64,000 nucleotides of DNA, taken from assembly GCA_964036045.1 (NCBI GenBank), contig OZ038381.1:108753367-108817366 (forward strand). The letters are read 5' to 3'. Under the pieces are notes generated by a model that saw only the letters and a program-made list of their open reading frames with translations, was not told the origin of the DNA and searched no databases. The stretch comes from Eutreptiella sp. 'Long Island Sound 2002'. Taxonomy: Eukaryota > Euglenozoa > Euglenophyceae > Eutreptiales > Eutreptiaceae. Within the stretch, counting starts at the first letter, position 1; each line of letters opens with the position of its first letter. Position numbers and translations under genes: made by a program. Shown here piece after piece: positions 20,187 through 31,768 of the stretch.

Positions 20187-22133
20187 TCAATACAGCTCTT
20201 CATAAGTCAGGGGATCTCCTTGATTCTGTCTTTCCACATAAAGATGGTATGTACTTTCCCTTATTTTGCCAGTCAAACAGTCCATCAACCCGAGAATCCA
20301 GAGTTCCTTGTCCAGTTTCTCCGTCTGCAGCCACACCATGAACTGCCTCTCGAAGGACGCCCAGTAATTTGGGTGCCCTGAGAACTTCGGCTGCTTCATT
20401 ACAGACCCTCGAAGCCTCATGTGCAAAGGGTTCAGCAGGTGGTTCAGGTTGAGATTTGTGGCTGTGCCAACCGGATTGACGAACACCGGGTTGACGGCAG
20501 CGCCTCCCATTGCCTGTGCCTGCGCAATTGCGGCCGCCAACAACGCCTGGTCCACAGTAGGCTGCACGAACGGCGTTGGTTGAGCTTGATGCAGCCTCAT
20601 CTCCTTCAATTTCTTCTGCTTTTCCTTGATTTTTGCTTCGTTTTCTTTCTGCTGCCGGTCCTTCTTCTTCAAGGCCATCGATCTCTCCTTCACGGTGGTC
20701 CTTGCTTCTCCATCAATATCTCGGACAGTACCAACAGACAGTACAGACCTCTCCGACGAAGGTTCTCCTCCTTCAGTACCCAGATCGAACCCAATAGGAC
20801 TTGTAAATCCAGTAGGGGGGATACCAGAAATTCCAGTAAAAGCTGGATGGTGGCCAGTAAAAGCTGGGGGTGCTGGAGAATGTGGAACGCCGTAAGGCGT
20901 GGATGCAGGTGCAGCTGAGGAGGTAGGTGCTGGGTGGCTTGCCATTGTAGGCGCTGGTCCAGTGAGCCCAGTAGTGCTCAGATTTTGTACCAGATTTGTA
21001 AGCTTCTCCAGCTTCTGCTCCATCTCCTTCCACTTGCTGTCATCATCCCTCTTTTTCTCCTTGGCGGCCTTCTTCAGCTCCTTCACCCTGTCTTCCAGCG
21101 ACGAAATCTGTCGTCGACAGGAGCAGTCCTTGGCACACTCGCCACATGACGGGCATCTCGTACCTTTTCCTTTGCTTCTCACTTCATCAACCCAGCTGTC
21201 AACACTGGAGTTGGAGTTGGGAAGCTTGGACAGTTGCTCCCTGGAGAGGTGAGAATGTGTCGAATCACAGCTCATTTCGTCGACCTCTTCGTCGTTCGGA
21301 CCCCAGGCGCCCGACGGACCAGCGTGCTGACGCACATTCTGGCGTTTCTCCTGGGCGATGATGGCCATCTGCACCATCACAACGGCCTGGTGGTCGAACT
21401 GGTCCATCAGCTCTTCCCAGTCCTCTTGTTCCTGCAATTGGGCGTCGAATCGCAACCGGCCGCTGTCCCTGATGAACTGGCACGACGCCCTGAACCAGTC
21501 CCTCAGGCGGCCACGGTAGCTCGCCTCCGCCAGCAGCCATTTCTGGCGGGGCAGGAATCCCTCATTCCAGATCTGCTGGAAGTGGTTTTCCCAGTAATCA
21601 CCACTAATTCCAGTATCAGACTGCTCTCCTTCGCTGCTGCTGTCGTCAAGATCAGGTAGAGCGTGAGGGGAGGAACCAGATTCACTCGAGGAGGGAGATT
21701 CTCGACCGGGTTTAAGGTTGGGTGGGGCGTTCACACAACAATCAGCACAAGTATGAACTCCAGGCCAATGCCTATGGCCACAGTAAGGGCACTCTGACGG
21801 TTGATCTTCGGTTCGCTGGGGAGATGCTACGAATGTAACCTCAGGGGGAACACGCAGTGACTCTCTACGAGTGATAGCCCCGCTAAAGTCCGATGATCTC
21901 AGGGTGTCTGTGGAGATTCCAGAAGCAGAGTCATGATTTCCTCTGCTACCATGTAACCGCTGCATAGTGGTTGATCTTTCTTGTAACTGCGAAGCCTGTA
22001 GCCTTGATGCTCCAGGGGTCGTAACGGGCGACACTGCCCCTGATATCTCCGAACCCAACTGACCCTCTTCAGACCCATATCCAGCCTCGGGGAGCGACAT
22101 ATGCGAAGCACTTGTAAGTCCTTTGAACTCCAT
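20187..22133 (-). CDS. E2 Gag (starts inside the LTR)
   Basis: This 648-codon Gag starts at the ATG whose complement is 22131-22133. The start lies inside the 5' LTR, so the first 60 codons belong to the LTR and the PBS falls within the coding sequence. Visible parts are: an N-terminal region; a double-Cys motif (CPYCGHRHWPGVHTCADC) near residue 100; an acidic region; a second Cys cluster (CPSCGECAKDCSC) before a predicted coiled coil (SLEDRVKELKKAAKEKKR); a Pro/Ala-rich spacer; a charged helix; and a capsid core (PKFSGHPNYWASFERQFMVW). It ends at UGA 20187-20189, after which the same frame continues. Confidence 0.8.
   Translation of the reverse strand: MEFKGLTSASHMSLPEAGYGSEEGQLGSEISGAVSPVTTPGASRLQASQLQERSTTMQRLHGSRGNHDSASGISTDTLRSSDFSGAITRRESLRVPPEVTFVASPQRTEDQPSECPYCGHRHWPGVHTCADCCVNAPPNLKPGRESPSSSESGSSPHALPDLDDSSSEGEQSDTGISGDYWENHFQQIWNEGFLPRQKWLLAEASYRGRLRDWFRASCQFIRDSGRLRFDAQLQEQEDWEELMDQFDHQAVVMVQMAIIAQEKRQNVRQHAGPSGAWGPNDEEVDEMSCDSTHSHLSREQLSKLPNSNSSVDSWVDEVRSKGKGTRCPSCGECAKDCSCRRQISSLEDRVKELKKAAKEKKRDDDSKWKEMEQKLEKLTNLVQNLSTTGLTGPAPTMASHPAPTSSAAPASTPYGVPHSPAPPAFTGHHPAFTGISGIPPTGFTSPIGFDLGTEGGEPSSERSVLSVGTVRDIDGEARTTVKERSMALKKKDRQQKENEAKIKEKQKKLKEMRLHQAQPTPFVQPTVDQALLAAAIAQAQAMGGAAVNPVFVNPVGTATNLNLNHLLNPLHMRLRGSVMKQPKFSGHPNYWASFERQFMVWLQTEKLDKELWILGLMDCLTGKIRESTYHLYVERQNQGDPLTYEELY
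21940..21951 (-). other. E2 primer binding site (initiator tRNA-Met type)
   Basis: On the - strand, TGGTAGCAGAGG follows the LTR end (GTTACA) with no gap. Twelve bases are complementary to the 3' end of a eukaryotic initiator tRNA-Met ending in CCTCTGCTACCA. The PBS lies within the gag coding frame. Confidence 0.85.
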
Positions 22134-22433
22134 GGTGGAATATGAAGAGTACCAAAACCCGGTCTACAAAAATGGAGCAGACATAGAATCTCAATGCGCA
22201 TTCATCGCACATAATGACACAACGTGAAATCATTCGAAATAATTTAGATAAATCCGATTCGGAAATCACGAAAGACAAATGCGACTCGACGCGCGCTCAC
22301 AGGCGACATCTGGCGGCGAACGGAAAACATAAAAACAAGCGGAAAATTTACTGCACTAATGTACATCCGAGAATCATTGAAATTCTGATCACATTGATGT
22401 ATAATCTGACCGCTGTCACTGCTGCCGTTACAC
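21952..22433 (-). repeat. E2 5' LTR
   Basis: This 482-bp LTR starts TGTAACGGCAGC and ends GCAGCGGTTACA on the - strand, with the inverted terminal hexamer TGTAAC/GTTACA. It is repeated at 12175-12651 and 9217-9693. It contains the gag start codon 182 nt before its end. The upstream half is AT-rich and presumably carries the promoter; I could not identify a convincing TATA box. Confidence 0.9.
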
Positions 22434-23606
22434 TTTGTTTCCTGCAGAGAAAAGAGAGAGAGTGGCGCACTGCACAGCCCAAAACAAGCCTAAGCGTTTT
22501 AAGCGACCCTATTTTAGCGCTACGGCAACACGAAACACGAGCAAGCACTTTCTTTTCTTACCTGTGAAGAGAGGACAAGGGTGGACTCGGACACAGGGAA
22601 AGCAACACAGCGTGTGAATGCCTGAATTAGGCACATGCATCGCGAGCACAGCGCATACTGTAACCCTACGTGCGAGCTGCGGGCTCAGTTCGCATCGCAT
22701 ACCTTTCATTTCTATGTTGACCTGTGCAGGACAAAGGAGAGGAGCGCCCGAGCCCCCAACGAACACAGCGGTGACAACCCTAACGTTTTAAGGAAGCAAC
22801 CAACACGAACGCATGCGTGTGAAATGACACTGACACACCTGAGAGGTGGGTTGTCCACCTGCTCTTTGGTGTGGGTTCATTTTCAATACTTTTTCCTAAA
22901 GTTTATAAAGATTTTGATGCAACTGTGCCAAATTTGTTTTAGAACTTTGAAAACTACGGCTCATATCTCCTTTTTCTAGAGCCATTTACGCTTGCGCAAC
23001 CCTTTTTCTGAAGTCCGCCTCTGTTGCGCTTGTCTGCAACTTTAGATTTTAGTCTAAAAATGACAATTTCTAACATCTTTTTGTCAATTTTTAGCGATTT
23101 GACTTCTTAAATCGCTACCCCTTTTGCTTAACCACAGGATTCACTCCCTGTTGGTGCTTTTTAACCTTTTTTTCAGCTCCTGGAGATTTGTGTCCTCCAT
23201 TGGGAGTATTGCTCCGCCCTGGCCCTTGGTCAGGACGTTCACTAGAACGCTGTTTATACAGCGATAGCCGTCCGCATTAGAGCGTTCAACTGTACCCTAG
23301 TGGGCAAGCATGTGTGCTCTAGGGAGGGAGTCCTGGCTTCAAACCCCAATATCCCGAAATTTGTACCAAAAGGTTTCGTCGCACGTAGGCGACTTTTGAG
23401 AAATGCCCCATCGAAAGGACATCATTCGCGGTACATTACACTGTTTTTCAAGGGTATGTACAGTGTGATAGGCCTCGTTGAGCTGATGAGAGTGTTTTTG
23501 GTAGGTTTAATGCATTTTCTGAGGTAATTTTGGGAATACTTGAGCCTTTTTCCTTGGTCCTACTAGCTTGATCAACTAGTACTCCAGGGAGGAGTAAGAA
23601 AACGTC
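22434..23606. other. Spacer between E2 and the palindrome, no gene
   Basis: Open frames are short and unremarkable. The first 350 bp share short phrases with the E1 3' region near 9130-9180 (for example AAAACAA-CCTAAGCG) and may be a diverged relative of it. The rest is AT-rich. I see no RNA gene; a tRNA-like stretch near 23290-23365 does not fold as one. Confidence 0.4.
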
Positions 23607-25278
23607 ACTACGCTTGTTTGACATCGGGCATGCGGACCCACAAGTGGAGACAAAACTGAAAATACCACTAGAGAGGTAATGCGTCCTATGCAACATACAG
23701 AGGAAGCACACACATGGAGAAAAGAAGAAGCACACTGAATAGCTGTACACTTTGGGAGGGAGGGGGATTCTACAGCGCGACTTCAATCATGAGATGTGGG
23801 CACCAAAAGGAACTCATCCATAGCAGGGGTGCTTGACGTCAACCAAGCTGCTGGACATGGGGTAACACCCTGGGACGAGGAAGATAACGTTTCAGTGATA
23901 CCCAATACGGGAGGCAGATTTTTGGAATTCATCGTTCTTTCATCTGTGTATTGCCATCACCAACAAATGGTGGAGTATGTGACCCATCACTTCAGGCATG
24001 GCGGATACCACACATTTCTTTGAAGATCGTTGAGTACATGGGAGCGCCCCATCTGTCCAGACGGAATGAATTACTGAGAGGTGCCCCTCAAATGGTGCTA
24101 GCACTGGCAGATGCAGGACAGTGTTTGCACTGTGCATCCCCTCGATCCCCGGGGTGCTAGGGGAATGATGCAGGATGGTTACAACGGTGCAACTGATGGA
24201 GTGGTTACGATGCAGCAGATCTACTGCATAATTCTTTGAAATCCAATTGCCGTACTGGAGCGCCATCCGGTGGTTCTGCATGCGTTCCTAAAATCAGATT
24301 GCTTTTTTTCCTGCATTGGCTGCAAGTGAGGGCAAAGTGGCATGCACAAGTCCTATCCGAGCGACCATCGGCGTGTTCTCCGGCTTCGCGAAACAGGCAT
24401 TGGTACATCTTGGGGTTGTGCATGAGCGGCTGCCATGTGTTTCAAAAGGTGCCACAAGCATATCAATGGATTAAAAAAAAAGTGTACCAACGGGGCTTTG
24501 TCCATATTCCATAACTCTAGGACACCTAGGAACCGTTGCTTGGAATTCCACATTGGTACAAACAATACGTGTGGGCCTACTGGGAGAAGATTGGAACATG
24601 ACGCCACAAATTGACTCCATCTTTACACAGAGTGGCATGCAAGAGGTAGCAGCACTATACAAACACATACATGGGGCGAAAGGAAAAAGAAGAGCACGAA
24701 CGGATGGAGCAAGTGGTGAGCCATGGAAAGGATGGGGATGCAAGAAAGAGCTATATGCCTACTACACAATAGGGTCCTAATTAGTGGCTCAAAACACGGT
24801 GCATAGCTTGTGGCAGACCGCAGCTGAGGGAACAAGCCAGTTGCGCCGGAATCTTAAAGAGTGGATGTAGACGCCCCATAAGACAAAGTGTATTTCATTG
24901 CCTTTGGAGTTAGCTTTGGTATTAGGAAAGATGCCTTGAGGCATATGACATTTCTGTCTTACCATTAGCCCCACAAAAATGTGGATGATGCATTTTGACG
25001 TACAGTGGGAGCAAAAAAGCAGCGCGCTAGCACCTCCGCAGTAAGTCACGTCCCAATGACAATTACGGGGCACAATGCAGGGCTCTTTGGCGAGGGCTTT
25101 GGACGGCAAAACTTACGGTACGACCGCTGCGTGTGTTCTGGGATATACCAATGCTCCCAAAAACCCGCCAAGTAGCCCACCGGCTGACAAGAGAACACAC
25201 AAGTGACACACAGTGTTTTCTCATGATGCTATGGTTGACATTTCTTGTGATAATCTGATGTTATACCATATCTACTAG
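23607..25278 (+). other. Outer left arm with unassigned open frames
   Basis: Open frames at 24236-24514 and 24553-24780 (+) look protein-like in composition (GLLGEDWNMTPQIDSIFTQS; GWGCKKELYAYY) but match nothing I recognise. They could be upstream exons of the broken gene that follows. The mirror region is 44018-45689. A TAG at 25276-25278, whose last two bases could be an AG splice acceptor, closes the frame just before the next coding stretch. Confidence 0.35.
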
Positions 25279-27485
25279 GGGATTGATGGTGATTCAGACA
25301 GAAATAAACCACTGCGCTTTTGGGTGGCTGTGGACGTTTCTATGTTGCATACCCCGTCTTGGGAAGATCAGCAAGCCATGCTTGCTAGGTTTGATCCATA
25401 CGTCGGAGGGGGCAATTGGCCGGGCCATTCACACTCAGAGGTCCCTAGTGTCAAGGGCAATGAGGCATTGGACTACTTCTTCTTTCAGCCTTTCGCTGAC
25501 AAAGCTGGTTTACAAGCCAAGGAAGCCAAACAAAGGACGGTACCTCTTTACGGTAAGACCGCCCGGCAGCAAGATGCAATGTACAACTATCTGTCGCGCA
25601 TTCGTTATCAAAAGAAGAGGGCCAAAATCTCCAGTGAGGAGAAGGCGAGCTATGCTTTATTCTTTTTGGCAGAGCATGTCAAAGACAAATCCCCCAACAT
25701 GCCTGAGGGTTGTGGATTGTATGTTAGGCAGGAGCCAGGGTATAGCTTAATGGACCCCCAAAGTACTCATGATTGCTGGCATGTTGGATATTTCAACTAG
25801 AGGATATGACCATGAGGAAGATGCCACGTTCCTGAAGAGCAAGGCATACAAATATGTGATGCACACTGTTTGATCTGATGAGCCAAGATCTATTGTACAC
25901 TTTGTTTCTGATGCTTACGAACACGTTGGATGCGACTTTTCATTAATGTTTTTAAGCTGGTTGGAGCTCATTAAGTCCCATGATCCAACATTCAACATCT
26001 ACAACCGATGGGATAAACTGCTGTGCGCGTATTTGTGAGCGAGGAAGGCTGCACAGATGAAGAGATTGAGGCCTTCGTTGAGAAGGTTTTCCCAGGTTGC
26101 TTGGTACATTGGTTGCGCTCTTCCCAACGTACTTTGGTCATTGCACGTGGGGAGGCGAGCAAACAAGCAGCGTTCCTCCGTGACTATTATCGCCTACCCA
26201 ACGTTTCAGAATCCGGGAGGAAAAAAAGTTGCACATCTTTTTTGCGTTGTTACCTGGAACTCAAGCGTTGGGTGGCTTGGTGGCGCTGGCCACATATTGA
26301 AGCATTGCTGTGTCATTTGGAACTACAGGGCACATTGCAGAACTGAGTGGCAAGGCCGTTTGATACCAAAGCAGTAGAATCCCACAACTACATTGCCCAA
26401 GTGGAAATGCCTGCCTCGCTTACTCGATTGTTGATTAGTTGGTGTGGTCAGGATTGCTTAGCTGCAAAAACGTGCAACAATGTGGAACGCTACACGGCCC
26501 GCATGCCTACCCGTTTCTTACTTGTCAATATTGCAAAAGGACAGGAAAAACCTTGCAAACGCCCTCGCACCGCGGGCGATGTGAATGATGGGAGGGCGCC
26601 CGACACCAAAGCTACTTTGGGAAGCTGATCTTCCAAGGTAGCGAAGCCGTGGCAAGACAAAAGCCCACTTAGAATTGTATCCTCCGGCAGCTCACTGCCA
26701 CACACCGTGTGTTGTCCTTCACATTTCAGAACTCTGCAGGTGATGCGAACTGGTTTGGGCCCGCGACACCCCAATCTGCAGTCCCTCTTAGCCCATCCTT
26801 GGCCCCTGCACCAGCTGACGTGCCTACTGCAGCACAGAACACGGGGGAGGCTCCTCCAGACATTGTAATGCAACACATGGCACCATCGCAGGCTGTTAGT
26901 AGCAGTGAACAAAGGCAAGGCTTAAAGTTCAGTTGGCTGCCTCCTTTTTCCGCTAGTGCACAAGTAGTGCTCCATCATTAGATTTGTTGCAGCAACAACA
27001 GCCCTTTTCTCCACAGAGCAGTGCCGCGTCAGTGGATGTGACTCCATTGCCACATGCAACCACATTGACCATCCCAGGTGAGTCAGAATGTGGCGGAAAG
27101 GGTGGCCAAGACCCTTGTCCAGTGCTGCATTGTGCTTCTGAAGCACTAGCTTCTGATGCTGCCAGCCAGGCAGACAAGAACACACCCAAGCGCAACCCTA
27201 GTGATGTGGTGCATCAACTCATTGTGGATGCAAGCCAACCCAAACCCAGTTGGGTGAAACACACTCCTTGGCAAGTGGCTGAGGTACTTGCTGTGCATGC
27301 AAGGGCACGGGGAAGTGTATGGTATTGTGTTGTGGAATACTTTGGTGACCGGTCTGGTCCAGCTCGTGTATTGTTATTGAGCCAGAAGAAGAGGTTATGT
27401 GCATTTGTCAACCAGGGCACCTCTGATACAATTGAGACACGAACGCTGGTACGTTATGGAGTGCTTGCCATTTCCTTCTGCCGGG
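25279..27485 (+). pseudogene. Unidentified gene, part 1 (left arm)
   Basis: I do not recognise this protein. Protein-like segments follow each other on the + strand: FWVAVDVSMLHTPSWEDQQ and EALDYFFFQPF (to about 25760); RVFVSEEGCTDEEIEAFVEK (26023 on); ARPFDTKAVESHNYIAQVEM (26347 on); a Pro/Ala/Gln-rich stretch (26740-27200); then VWYCVVEYFGDRSG (27320 on). The last frame is open up to the LTR-element insertion at 27485 and continues at 31769. Lesions here are a one-base indel near 25760 and a UGA at 26344-26346. Possible introns (AAG|GTAGCG ... TTTCAG near 26637-26730) may explain other frame changes. It could be a host gene or part of a large transposon. Confidence 0.5.
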
Positions 27486-28102
27486 AGTTAGATTATGGGC
27501 TCTGACAACCCTATTTGCTTTATCATGCCTTAAAATTTTTAAACTCAAAACAAAACATGAACAATACCCTCCGAACCCATGACCAGAGTAGGCAAGAAAG
27601 CAATCGCAAGATCATTCTTTTAACAAAGGCTGTGTAGCACAGAAACACATAACGACAGTGTCCCTTGCATATGCTGATATCAATTTCTGCAACACTTCAA
27701 TGGCACTGACGCGCACGCGCACCTGTCTGGATATGCTGTACCACTGTGTACAACACATATTCACCATTATTCAAGACGCACCGGTCACTGTACTATACAC
27801 ACACAGCGTATGCTTATTTTACTATGCATGTATGGGTTTGCCTTATCTTCTCCCAGTCATCCTATATCTACCTCACTCCAGTCAGTGTGGTACCATACAC
27901 TATGCATTGGGTTTCCTGATTCCCAGAAAAGCACACCATTGAACACCCAAGGTATTCATAGTCTCAGGTTTACCACATTACTCATAACACATGTGACTGT
28001 GTTCTATGTATCTCTCCTGGGCCGCCTATTATGTATGTCCACTATACCTCATTCCTTCTTACACTTGCATATACATGTGTTCCACGACCTGTCTATCTGA
28101 CT
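27486..28102 (-). repeat. 3' LTR of the left-arm element
   Basis: 617 bp, starting AGTCAGATAGAC on the - strand. It is flanked on the far side by CCGGG, the target duplication. Confidence 0.9.
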
Positions 28103-28110
28103 CCCCCCTT
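28103..28110 (-). other. Polypurine tract of the left-arm element
   Basis: On the - strand, AAGGGGGG immediately precedes the 3' LTR start AGTCAG. Confidence 0.8.
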
Positions 28111-30051
28111 GACTGAACTCTTGGAATTCTCGGGTTCTGTCACCTTGAAACAGGTCAGAGGAATGAGCGTTCAATAAACATATACCTGTTGGCACAAAAG
28201 GAGATGCCCTGCAAACATGTGCACTTCAGGGTCTTCTTGAAACTGTAAAAAAAAACAACACTGCATGGTTGCACACTGTTTACTAAAATCGTCAGGGGGT
28301 ATCCTGCTGTTGCTGCACAGAAGTCCTGACAATGGATAACGGGAAGAAGATAGCTGAAAACTGAGTTCTGACTGACAGTTAGCTGCTCTGTCAATCACAG
28401 TTGACTGAATAACTTGAGTGCCTACTTATAAACAAACACTGAGCTTGCGTGGTCCACAGAAAGTCAGCATAAGCATATATATCTCCACAAAGTGAAGGTG
28501 AGACGGTACATACACACCAGAAGAAACAAAAACTGACAACTCAAGTGCAATATAAACAAACAAACACTGCCTGAGTCTTGGCTTTTCTGAGGCTCTGTTG
28601 AGCTGGATATTTAGGAATTCAGTTTGGCTCTGAAAACTGGTATGGCACCTTTAAGCTATCACTGACACTCCCTGTTCCCTGCCCTGCAGAAATACCCTAC
28701 CTGCTTCCACACAGGTGAGGCTCTATTCTGTCTGGGCAGTATTGCTGCTAACCATAGGTAATTCAAGTCATGAAGGGTACATAGTCAACATACCTCAGGA
28801 TATGGTACCCTGGGACTCATTATATATACTCCCAACCACTAGTGTAATAACTGCTACTCGGGCGCAGGCTTTCACAGGAGTATTACTGTAGTGTGGACTT
28901 ATCACTCACTGTGATGTGAGACAGTTAACCAGTATGTACAATAGGTGTGTCACTTTGGGAGCATACTTGAAACGTTTCCTGCCTTACTATAACACCCATT
29001 TAACCAGAAACTGCTCTGAAAATATACAATACTCTCTGAGATATCACTATGTGTCATATGTGGTATCACCCCAAGGCCGTAGCGTCAGAGTGTTTGAGCC
29101 TCTTGTGGTGTCACCGCAAGGCCATGGCGTTGTGGTGCTGTGCCCACCCCCCCCCCCCCGCTCAAACCCAGTAACTATTGTGAGTGGTGAGTGCTGGCGG
29201 GCTCTATGCAGGAGAGGAGTCACACACTATGACAACAATGACAACACCTGAGCTGGATTTCTTTTACTACCCTGTGTGGAATACAGCGGTCAACTTCAAA
29301 GAAAAGCATGGCTCAGGTTTCACTCGGCTTGTCTTAGGTTCTTCTCTCTTCCCCTTGACTAAGCTCTGGCTGAGCCTAGACACCTTATTGACAGGCTTAG
29401 GGCAGAAGCGTTAACACCTGTAGACATTGATAGGCAAAGTAGAACCGAAGTTCAACCTTTGGAAGAAACAGAAGAGAGATAGAACCAGTAACATCAATGT
29501 ACACTGTACTCTCAGTATCTAGTGTACCACTAGAATCTTCAGAGTTCAGTAAACACATGTACTTCAATCATGTACCAATCTTAGTTGTCGACTAACCAAA
29601 CTTGGTAATATTGACACTTTACAGTTTGCCGCTGCAGCTGGTGTGTGACTTCAGAGAGCCTACAACACGTGGTTACCTCTCTTACTATATAACACCCAGC
29701 AAGCAACAGACTGCTGGGGGAAGTGAGCAGCTCTCAGCAACATGAACATACTTCGCTCAGAGGGGTTGCTTCAGGAAGTATGGTTACCCCTCTGAATATA
29801 CCACCCACTGTGCTGCTAACTGCCCTCCACATTTGGTCCATAACAGTACAGTCCTGTGGGGCTGTGACTCCTTTCTGGTAATTGTGGCCATGTACCACTG
29901 CCACTGTTTCACTGCAGTTTTGCTTTCTTCATATCAGGAGTGTCTTCTTCCTGTTTCTGACGCTGGGTCCACTGATATCTGTCGTTGGCAGTCTTGTGGT
30001 CTTGTCTGAAACAGGTCTGTGCCATTTTACTGTCCTGTTTGGTTGGCAACA

Positions 30052-30264
30052 GTGCTGTCCTGTCTGGGATGTTCATGGAGCTGTCAGTGCTGTAGTTGCT
30101 GTTACAGCTCATGGTAGAAGTTGTGCTGTCCTGTATGGGATGCTCATGGAGCTGTCAGTGCTGTAGTTGCTGTTACAGCTCATGGTAAAAGTTGTGCTGT
30201 CCTGTATGGGATGCTCATGGAGCTGTCAGTGCTGTAGTTGCTGTTACAGCTCATGGTAAAGGTT
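30052..30264. repeat. 71-bp tandem repeat, three copies (left arm)
   Basis: The unit contains CATGGAGCTGTCAGTGCTGT and GTTACAGCTCATGGTA. Copies start 71 bp apart (marker CATGGAG at 30074, 30145 and 30216) with few differences. It lies in the interior of the LTR element. Confidence 0.9.
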
Positions 30265-30352
30265 GCTAGGAACGACACTGTGGTTAACACAGCTCACACC
30301 GTAACTGCATTTGATCTTTTTGGACCACCTTCGGAGTGCACATCTGAAACTC

Positions 30353-30670
30353 CTATAAAGTCCCATTGTAGGCGGGCTCGGGAGTCTTGGCGGCATCACC
30401 GGAAGCTCCAGCGGAGGAACAGGCAGCGAGGAGAGACAGTTGTTCCCTAGTGGAGTAATACGAACACTCAGGGCTTACACTGCAGGAGATAGCGGCACAG
30501 ACGTCATACGACCTCATTTCGCTGGGAATGTCATCGAAAGACTCATTGGGGTCAAAAGAATCACTTGAAATACCAAATGAGTTGGTCGACTCGTCAGAGC
30601 CAATAAGACCGTAGGAGTTCGTGAAAACGTTGCAAGGCCTGTGCAGAACTTGTGCTGACGCTCTCTCCAA
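30353..30670 (-). CDS. Small open frame in the left-arm LTR element
   Basis: A 105-codon Ser-rich frame (SYGLIGSDESTNSFGISSD) identical in both arms. It has no ATG at its start (TTG) and no recognised domain. It may be a relic of gag or simply open by chance. Confidence 0.25.
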   Translation of the reverse strand: MERASAQVLHRPCNVFTNSYGLIGSDESTNSFGISSDSFDPNESFDDIPSEMRSYDVCAAISCSVSPECSYYSTREQLSLLAACSSAGASGDAAKTPEPAYNGTL

Positions 30671-31138
30671 CCATACGCGCCATGAGCGTGGTGGTCATAC
30701 TTCTAAGTCATGCTGACAAGGTACTAGTAGATCTATGTCACCCAGCTAAGTGAGAAGGTCGTCTTGCTTCTCTGTAGTTTCCTTGAAAGTTGGGCACCGC
30801 ATCTTAAGATCTTCACGAGAGAATCCAAATACATGCGGCAGAATGAACCAAGCAATTGCTAACTCACCCACTGACACGAGTCCGGTACCTCTACCTAATG
30901 TTACCAACAGTTACCAACAGTGAACTGTTACAGGTGCCCTAAAACTCGAATTGTTCTGGCTGTTTATTTTCATTGTGGTTTGCGGCTTACAATCGTTCCT
31001 CAGTCCTCGGTCTGACTGACAAAAACTCGTTATTGTGTCTTGCCATATTTTACGACGTATCAGACACTGTTATCTTCGACTGCGACGACACTACCACTGA
31101 CTCTCTCTAAGTGAATATTTCTTTTCGCCTTTGACCTT

Positions 31139-31148
31139 TCTGCTACCA
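31139..31148 (-). other. Primer binding site of the left-arm element
   Basis: On the - strand, TGGTAGCAGA directly abuts the LTR (its T is the last LTR base). Ten bases match the initiator tRNA-Met type PBS, the same tRNA used by E2. Confidence 0.8.
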
Positions 31149-31763
31149 GTTAGATTATGGGCTCTAAAAACCCTATTTGCTTTATCATGCCTTAAAAGTT
31201 TTAACTCAAAACAAAACAATAACAATACCCTCCGGACCCATGACCAGAGTAGGCAAGAAAGCAATCGCAACATCATTCTTTTAACAAAGGTTGTGTAGCA
31301 CAGAAACACATAACAACAGTGTCCCTTGCATATGCTGATATCAATTTCTGCAACACTTCAATGGCACTGACGCGCACGCGCACCTGTCTGGATATGCTGT
31401 ACCACTGTGTACAACACATATTCACCATTATTCAAGATGCACCGGTCACTGTACTATACACACACAGCGTATGCCTATTTTACTATGCATGTATGGGTTT
31501 GCCTTATCTTCTCCCACTCATCCTATATCTACCTCACTCCAGTCAGTGTGGTACCATACACTATGCATTGGGTTCCCTGATTCCCAGAAAAGCACACCAT
31601 TGAACACCCAAGGTATTCATAGTCTCAGGTTTACCACATTACTCATAACACATGTGACTGTGTTCTATGTATCTCTCCTGGGCCGCCTATTATGTATGTC
31701 CACTATACCTCATTCCTTCTTGCACTTGCATATACATGTGTTCTACGGCCTGTCTATATGACT
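31148..31763 (-). repeat. 5' LTR of the left-arm element
   Basis: 616 bp, starting AGTCATATAGAC and ending ATCTAACT on the - strand. It differs from its partner at 27486-28102 by roughly 3% (about 20 differences counted by eye for the right-arm pair). Confidence 0.9.
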
Positions 31764-31768
31764 CCGGG

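Larger units (their letters stand above)
12175..22433 (-). mobile_element. E2: chromodomain Ty3/gypsy retrotransposon, nearly full length
   Basis: The element reads right to left. The order is 5' LTR (21952-22433), PBS, gag, protease, NPPF domain, RT, RNase H, integrase, chromodomain, a long 3' untranslated region (12662-13987), PPT, and 3' LTR (12175-12651). The order PR-RT-RH-IN with a C-terminal chromodomain places it among the chromoviruses of Ty3/gypsy (Metaviridae). The 3' LTR lacks the last few bases of the 5' LTR, and I found no target-site duplication. Six in-frame stops, two frameshifts and an RT active-site substitution show that it is inactive. Confidence 0.85.
27486..31763 (-). 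mobile_element. Non-autonomous LTR retrotransposon (left arm)
   Basis: This 4,278-bp element reads right to left. It has 616/617-bp LTRs with AGT...ACT ends, a 5-bp target duplication (CCGGG at 27481-27485 and 31764-31768), PBS next to the 5' LTR and PPT next to the 3' LTR. The roughly 3.0-kb interior has no gag, protease, RT or integrase motif, so it must rely on another element (LARD-like). It lies antisense inside the unidentified gene. Confidence 0.9.

Noticed and set aside
12165-22440. Target-site duplication for E2
   Set aside because: The right flank is CTTTG but the left flank next to the LTR reads TTTGG or CTGTT, and the 3' LTR end is altered; no clean duplication.
23285-23370. tRNA-like stretch with a GGCTTCAAACCCC B-box look-alike
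   Set aside because: No matching acceptor stem or convincing A box, so no cloverleaf could be drawn.
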